DNA from: Alphaproteobacteria bacterium
GTDB lineage: Bacteria > Pseudomonadota > Alphaproteobacteria > Sphingomonadales > Sphingomonadaceae
DNA: 12,214 bases
Assembly: GCA_018830415.1 (NCBI GenBank)
Contig: JAHJSJ010000156.1
Location: forward strand, 1-12,214
Direction of reading: 5' to 3'
Under the pieces are notes generated by a model, which had not been told where the DNA came from, made no database searches, and was given only the letters and a program-made list of their open reading frames with translations. The position numbers were made by a program, and so were the translations under genes. Shown here piece after piece: positions 8,376 through 12,214 of this stretch; within the stretch, counting starts at the first letter, position 1, and each line of letters starts with the position of its first letter.

Positions 8376-8500
8376 CCGTAAGTCTCTGATCAGAAGAGAA
8401 AAGATGACGGCAAGATAAAGCGAGATTCCTCGCTGCCGGGGCGTTGCCCGTAAGTATCTGTCTGCACATTGTTTTTGGGCGGTCTGCGACCGGTCTGGCG
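8376..8500. other. Candidate origin of transfer (oriT) in the 8183-8683 intergenic region
   Basis: The 500-base gap between the divergent small gene and the relaxase carries several symmetric motifs. CCGTAAGTCTCTG (8376-8388) recurs as CCGTAAGTATCTG (8448-8460), twelve of thirteen bases. Between them AGCGAG/CTCGCT (8419-8424/8429-8434, four-base loop) is nested in CGGCA/TGCCG (8408-8412/8434-8438), and GGGC/GCCC follows. Just after, GGTCTGCGACC (8481-8491) is an inverted repeat running into GACCGGTC. TATCTGT near 8455 loosely resembles the TATCCTG nick region of IncP/VirD2-type origins, but one C is missing. Hairpin plus nick-like sequence beside a relaxase gene is the usual oriT layout. The rest of the gap holds only a CTAGG/CCTAG symmetry at 8621-8638 before the relaxase. 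Confidence 0.4.
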
Positions 8501-8683
8501 AAGTGGCCGGGTGGCGCTCCTACCGTTTTCTCTTTTGTTATCAATGGAAATAGGGCTGGCGCTTGCTTTGGATAGCTTCGGGCATCCCGCCGTTTGCCGC
8601 CGCTGGCAGGCCGTTGCACGCTAGGCTGCTACCCCTAGGTTTTTGCTCTTGCGCACTTGATTCCGACTCCCAATCGTCATGCC

Positions 8684-10792
8684 ATGGCAGGTGATGACGA
8701 CAACTTTCGTATCCGTCCCGGACGGGTTCGCGACCGTGGCGCAGGCGTGGCACGAGTGGCCCGCCCGCGCCCGGTGCGCCATCGGCCCAAGAGCTTCACG
8801 GCGCAGGTCAGTCTGGCGATCCGCCGGGCAGGCGGGAACCCCAATCAGTTGTCCGGGACGCGGAAGGCAAGTGGACGGTGTAACGCCCGAGGCCGAGGCG
8901 CGAAGGTTGCTGCGGAACTGAAAGGCCGGAACGGGTGGAGCCGGAACGCGAGCGGGGTGCGCACCCGCGCGCGCCGTGTGGCCGTGAAGGCGCGGATCGT
9001 GAAGCTCAATCCGCAGCGTGGCGGCACGCGGGGGCGGCAGTTCGTAAGCAGCAAGGCGGTGAATGCCCATCTGCGCTATCTGGAGCGCGACGGCGTCACC
9101 CGTGACGGCGAGAAGGGGCAGGTCTATTCGGCTGACCATGATGTGGCGGATGGTTCTGCCTTTCTCGACCGGGGCCGCGAGGACCGTCACCAGTTCCGCT
9201 TCATCGTCTCGGCAGAGGAAGGCGTCGAGCTATCGGACCTTCGTCAGACCACGCGTGATCTCATGGCGCAGATGGAAGCGGACCTTGTCACAAAGCTCGA
9301 CTGGATTGCAGTCGATCATCATAACACCGGCCATCCGCATACTCATATTCTGGTGCGCGGCATCACTGATGACGGCAAGCGGCTCGACATTGCGGGAGAC
9401 TACATCGCACACGGCATCCGCGAACGGGCAAGCGAGATCGTCACGCTGGAGCTTGGCCGTCAGACCGAGCAAGAGGTCAGCCGCCAGCTTGAACGCGAAG
9501 TGGATGCCGAACGGTTCACCCGGCTCGACCGGATGCTGATTGCAGAGCAAGATGCAGGAAGCGAGTTTGCCGATCTTCGCCCCGACAAGGACATGGCCCT
9601 GACCATGCGCCAGAACCGGGCGTTGATGATCGATCGTGCCCGCAAGCTGGAGCGGATGGGGCTGGCAACCGAGCACACGCCTGGTGTCTGGGCCATCTCA
9701 CCCCGCGCCGAACCAGTGCTGCGCGAACTGGGCACGCGCGGCGACATCATCAAATCGATGCATCAGGCGCTGGACCGCGAGGGGTTGGCGCAGCAGCGGG
9801 CAAGTGCTGGATACTCCATCCACCAAGCCCCACCTACCGAACGGATCGTCGGGCGGGTCGTCGCCAAGGCACTGGGCAGCGACGAGCTGGACGAGCGGAT
9901 GGGGCTTACCATCGATGGAATCGACGGACGTGTTCATTACCTTGAGGTTCCAGCGGCCAAGGTAGAGGATATCCAGCGCGGCAGCATCGTGGCGGTCAAT
10001 CCGCCACCGAGCATCGCGCGCACGGCAGATCAGAACATCCTGCAGCAAACCGACGCCAATGGCATTTATCGGCCATCGGCCCATCTGGAATCCGTGCGCG
10101 AGACCATGCCCCGGATCGATCACGAGCGGCATGTCCAGTCGCACGTCCGCAGGCTTGAAGCCTTGCGCCGCGCTGGGATCGTCGAGCGTCTCGATACTGA
10201 TCGCTGGAGCATTCCCGCCGACCTGCCCGAACGCGGCCTTGCCTATGACCGTCAGCGGTTTGGGAAAGGCCCGCGTATCGACGAACTGTCCCACCTGCCC
10301 CTCGACCGGCAGGTGCGACACGAGGGAGCAACCTGGCTCGACAGGACGATGCTCGAAAGCGGACGCGAGACCACGCCGCATACCGGGTTCGGCGGCGATG
10401 TCCGCACGGCCTGGGAAGCGCGCAAGCGTGCGCTTGCCGACATGGGCTACGTCCGTGATCTTGGCGGCGGGAAGTTCCGCGCGCCCAGCGACTTGATCGC
10501 ACAACTGGAGCAGGCCGAGGTCAACCGGGCGGGTAAGAAGTTTGCCGCCGAACGCGGGCTCAGCTGGCAGCCGACTGGGACTGGCGACCGGGTCTCAGGC
10601 AAGCTTGTCGGTCAGGCACAGCTCGCCAGTGGGCGGTTCGCCATGATCGACAATGGTCTCGGGTTCCAGCTCGTGCCGTGGAACGACGCGCTCGGAAAAC
10701 GTCTGGGTCAGCAGATCAGTGGCATCGCTATGTCCGGCGGAGGCATCGATTGGACGCTCGGGCGGAGCCGCAGTCGGGGGCTGGAGTTGTGA
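8684..10792 (+). CDS. VirD2-like relaxase with C-terminal DUF3363 domain
   Basis: 702 residues from ATG at 8684; the frame is open to a TTG at 8657 but MAGDDDNFRIRPGRVRD is the start I know for this family. No Shine-Dalgarno is evident. A very basic N-terminal 120 residues (RARRVAVKARIVKL) precede the relaxase core. AHLRYLERDGVTRDG (129-143) holds the probable nicking tyrosine Y132. RHQFRFIVSAEEG (168-180) is motif II, and DHHNTGHPHTHILVRG (211-226) is the metal-binding histidine motif (H213, H219, H221). The C-terminal half (about 350-695) matches my recollection of DUF3363, with VHYLEVP and the ending GIDWTLGRSRSRGLEL. The protein appears complete. The expected job is nicking oriT and leading the strand into a type IV secretion channel. 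The usual partners (TraG coupling protein, Trb genes, TraF peptidase) are absent here, so the element may be mobilizable only, or rearranged. Confidence 0.9.
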   Translation: MAGDDDNFRIRPGRVRDRGAGVARVARPRPVRHRPKSFTAQVSLAIRRAGGNPNQLSGTRKASGRCNARGRGAKVAAELKGRNGWSRNASGVRTRARRVAVKARIVKLNPQRGGTRGRQFVSSKAVNAHLRYLERDGVTRDGEKGQVYSADHDVADGSAFLDRGREDRHQFRFIVSAEEGVELSDLRQTTRDLMAQMEADLVTKLDWIAVDHHNTGHPHTHILVRGITDDGKRLDIAGDYIAHGIRERASEIVTLELGRQTEQEVSRQLEREVDAERFTRLDRMLIAEQDAGSEFADLRPDKDMALTMRQNRALMIDRARKLERMGLATEHTPGVWAISPRAEPVLRELGTRGDIIKSMHQALDREGLAQQRASAGYSIHQAPPTERIVGRVVAKALGSDELDERMGLTIDGIDGRVHYLEVPAAKVEDIQRGSIVAVNPPPSIARTADQNILQQTDANGIYRPSAHLESVRETMPRIDHERHVQSHVRRLEALRRAGIVERLDTDRWSIPADLPERGLAYDRQRFGKGPRIDELSHLPLDRQVRHEGATWLDRTMLESGRETTPHTGFGGDVRTAWEARKRALADMGYVRDLGGGKFRAPSDLIAQLEQAEVNRAGKKFAAERGLSWQPTGTGDRVSGKLVGQAQLASGRFAMIDNGLGFQLVPWNDALGKRLGQQISGIAMSGGGIDWTLGRSRSRGLEL

Positions 10793-10964
10793 GGCTGGTG
10801 CAGTAGGCACGCCAGATTTCGACCCGCCCGGTTCGGGGTTGCTACGGAGTACGTCCAACGCTCGCTGATGAGTTTGTGAAGCTCCGAGTTTTTAGCGTAC
10901 ACGGGCAAAAGCAAGCGCTTTCTCCAAACTGGTCGCACGGCTGCACGCTCGTTTGAATTCGAGG

Positions 10965-10992
10965 TGTTCAGCCATCAAGCATTTGCTATTGT
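10965..10992 (+). promoter_or_regulatory. Promoter candidate for the Abi operon, possibly leaderless
   Basis: TATTGT (10987-10992) preceded by TGC gives an extended -10-like element; TGTTCA (10965-10970) is a poor -35 at 16 bases. The predicted transcription start would fall at about 10999, on the ATGATG start codons, and no Shine-Dalgarno is present. A leaderless transcript is therefore possible. The rest of the gap after the relaxase (10793-10995) shows no gene and only a weak CCCG/CGGG symmetry near 10820-10840. Confidence 0.25.
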
Positions 10993-10995
10993 TCG

Positions 10996-11799
10996 ATGAT
11001 GACCTTCGATTTCCCTAGTTATTCACCAAACGATCCGATCGCAGATTTACCTCAAGATCCACTTGAGAGAGCGATGGCGCTTCGGAATGGTTTGGTCGCT
11101 CTTTGCGAAGGGCGCGACAACATGAATGATGCCGTTTACCGCCTACTTCGCCGCGAGTTCATGAACAATCCTGCGGTCTCGAACCTTGTTCCACAGTTTG
11201 TCCGCACGGCCCAAGATGCCGGGGCAATGTGGGCCTACCTCAAAGACTATTCCGGCCAATGGGAGCCGCGACGACAGTTCGTCCGCAACGAATTTGCCCC
11301 GCTGATTGATCGATTGGAGCGTGGCGCGGCCCTTGCTGACACTGTAATTTCCGACACACTTACGTCGTTTGACGCTGATGCGATAACCGGGGCTTGGAAC
11401 AAAGCACTGGCGCGGCGCGAAGCCGATCCGGCGGGCGCGATCACGGCAGCACGCACCTTGCTCGAAAGCGTCTGCAAGCATTTGCTCGAAGACAACGAAG
11501 GCAACCCGACATATGGGCCGAACGATGATTTGCCAAAGCTATATCGACAGGTATCGGAATTGCTGAACATAGCGCCGTCTCAGCATTCCGAGGACGCGTT
11601 CAAGAGAATCTTAGACAGCGCTGCCAGTATTGTTGAAGGGCTAGGAACGTTGCGAAACCGGGTTGGCGATGCCCATGCATCGGGCGGACGAAAACCGGTT
11701 AAGCCCGCTCCGCGTCATGCCGCCCTGGCAGTGAACATGGCCGGAACTATGGCGCTGTTCTTGATTGATACGGCGAACGCAAGGGGGGACAATGTATAA
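10996..11799 (+). CDS. Abortive infection protein with C-terminal Abi_C/HEPN-like domain
   Basis: 267 residues, complete. The N-terminal half (1-125) is helical, with PRRQFVRNEFAPLIDRLE at 91-108, a segment common upstream of Abi_C domains. The C-terminal half carries the Abi_C pattern: AITAARTLLESVCKHLL (148-164), DDLPKLYRQVSELL (177-190), SIVEGLGTLRNRVGDAH (211-227) and HAALAVNMAGTMALFLID (241-258). RNRVGDAH (R220, N221, H227) fits the R-x(4-6)-H catalytic motif of HEPN ribonucleases. By family knowledge such proteins stop growth on infection, probably by cutting RNA; a direct demonstration for this protein is not implied. Two adjacent ATGs (10996 and 10999) are possible starts. Its last eight bases overlap the ATG of the next gene, so the two are translationally coupled. 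In HEPN modules the second gene is often an antitoxin or sensor, but that is inference. Confidence 0.85.
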   Translation: MMTFDFPSYSPNDPIADLPQDPLERAMALRNGLVALCEGRDNMNDAVYRLLRREFMNNPAVSNLVPQFVRTAQDAGAMWAYLKDYSGQWEPRRQFVRNEFAPLIDRLERGAALADTVISDTLTSFDADAITGAWNKALARREADPAGAITAARTLLESVCKHLLEDNEGNPTYGPNDDLPKLYRQVSELLNIAPSQHSEDAFKRILDSAASIVEGLGTLRNRVGDAHASGGRKPVKPAPRHAALAVNMAGTMALFLIDTANARGDNV

Positions 11800-12214
11800 C
11801 CTACTGGTATCGGCGAGCCCGGAAAGCTGGCACGGAGAACCTTGGCAGATCGAGCTGTCGCGATGCGTTCGGGAATACACGGATAACTCAATCACCGAGA
11901 GATACGGCACGCTTGATGCTGCCGCAATCGATCAGCTTCGCACATTTCCTGCCATCTTCGCATATGAGATCGGCAACAACCTCGATCCGAAATTTGGCGT
12001 AATCCGCGATATCGTGAAACGACAAGGCGAAGTGCGGATCGAGTACGAAATACAGGAAGTTGTACCTTTCCTTCCCCGTACTGCGTTTGATGAGCTTCGG
12101 TTCGAACTGGATATCGGCAAACTGGAAATGCATCGGACGCATTGGGCGGTCAAAGATGTAAACCTCCCAAAGGAACTTCATGGACGTGGCATATCCTTAC
12201 CAGACTGGGTCCAA
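11792..12214 (+). CDS. Unidentified protein coupled to the Abi gene, 3' end outside window
   Basis: 141 codons are visible and the frame is open to the window edge. ATG at 11792 overlaps the Abi stop by eight bases and has a strong Shine-Dalgarno, AAGGGGGGAC, four bases upstream. The start MYNLLVSASPESWHGEPW is followed by mixed helix and strand: ERYGTLDAAAIDQLRTFPAI, FAYEIGNNLDPKFGVIRDI, EVRIEYEIQEVVPFLPRTAF, then ELDIGKLEMHRTHWAVKDVN. No signal peptide or membrane segment is seen. The MHRTHWAVKDV stretch resembles a motif I have met in uncharacterised proteins of biological-conflict loci, but I cannot name the family. The strong ribosome-binding site and codon-phased frame make the gene real. 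Its coupling to a HEPN-type Abi protein suggests a regulator, sensor or neutraliser; this is inference. Confidence 0.75.
   Translation, partial: MYNLLVSASPESWHGEPWQIELSRCVREYTDNSITERYGTLDAAAIDQLRTFPAIFAYEIGNNLDPKFGVIRDIVKRQGEVRIEYEIQEVVPFLPRTAFDELRFELDIGKLEMHRTHWAVKDVNLPKELHGRGISLPDWVQ

Noticed and set aside
8062..8418. Plus-strand frame of 118 codons
   Set aside because: Overlaps the small minus-strand gene and the presumed oriT; composition is not protein-like and there is no ribosome-binding site.
8368..8619. Minus-strand frame of 83 codons upstream of the relaxase
   Set aside because: Covers the repeat and hairpin region; no signal of coding and no good start.
8621..8638. CTAGG/CCTAG inverted repeat followed by T-rich bases, as a terminator
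   Set aside because: The stem is only five pairs with an eight-base loop and lies between divergent genes, where no transcript should end; an operator is equally possible.
9698..10504. Minus-strand frame of 268 codons
   Set aside because: Antisense to the relaxase; no motif, and the plus-strand relaxase frame is complete through this region.
11888..12181. Minus-strand frame of 97 codons starting MKFLWEVYIF
   Set aside because: Antisense to the coupled Abi partner, which has a strong ribosome-binding site and an overlap with the Abi stop.

Overview
The window looks like an accessory region of an alphaproteobacterium, most likely a sphingomonad or Erythrobacter relative. I infer this from the GC-rich codon use, a relaxase of the VirD2-like/DUF3363 type common in that group, and a YbaL/NhaP2-type antiporter pair. 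The host name is inference; no marker gene is present.

Layout, left to right. (1) Positions 1-3134, minus strand: a two-gene operon that reads as a defence system. The upstream gene encodes an OLD-family ATPase with a TOPRIM nuclease domain. The downstream gene overlaps it by four bases and encodes a restriction-endonuclease-like domain fused to an nSTAND3-type NTPase; its 3' part lies outside the window. (2) Positions 3135-3810: AT-richer, gene-free DNA. It holds a 17-base match to a tRNA 3' end including CCA, flanked on both sides by tandem 12-base repeats, like the core and arm sites of an integrase attachment site. No integrase gene is visible. (3) Positions 3811-6747, minus strand: two cation/proton antiporters, NhaP2-like then YbaL-like, probably one transcript. 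(4) Positions 6853-8182: a small LysM-like lipoprotein on plus, a hairpin between convergent genes, then three small minus-strand genes of unknown function (a tail-anchored membrane protein, an exported protein and a 63-residue soluble protein). (5) Positions 8183-10792: a repeat-rich intergenic stretch that is a good oriT candidate, followed by the plus-strand relaxase. (6) Positions 10996-12214, plus strand: an abortive-infection protein with a C-terminal HEPN-like RNase motif. It overlaps by eight bases an unidentified gene that runs off the window.

Taken together, this is a mobile or formerly mobile segment (attachment site, oriT, relaxase) carrying two separate candidate phage-defence operons, one at each edge, around an ion-homeostasis cassette. 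The OLD-TOPRIM plus REase-nSTAND3 pair is the best candidate for an undescribed system. The Abi/HEPN gene with its unknown coupled partner is second.
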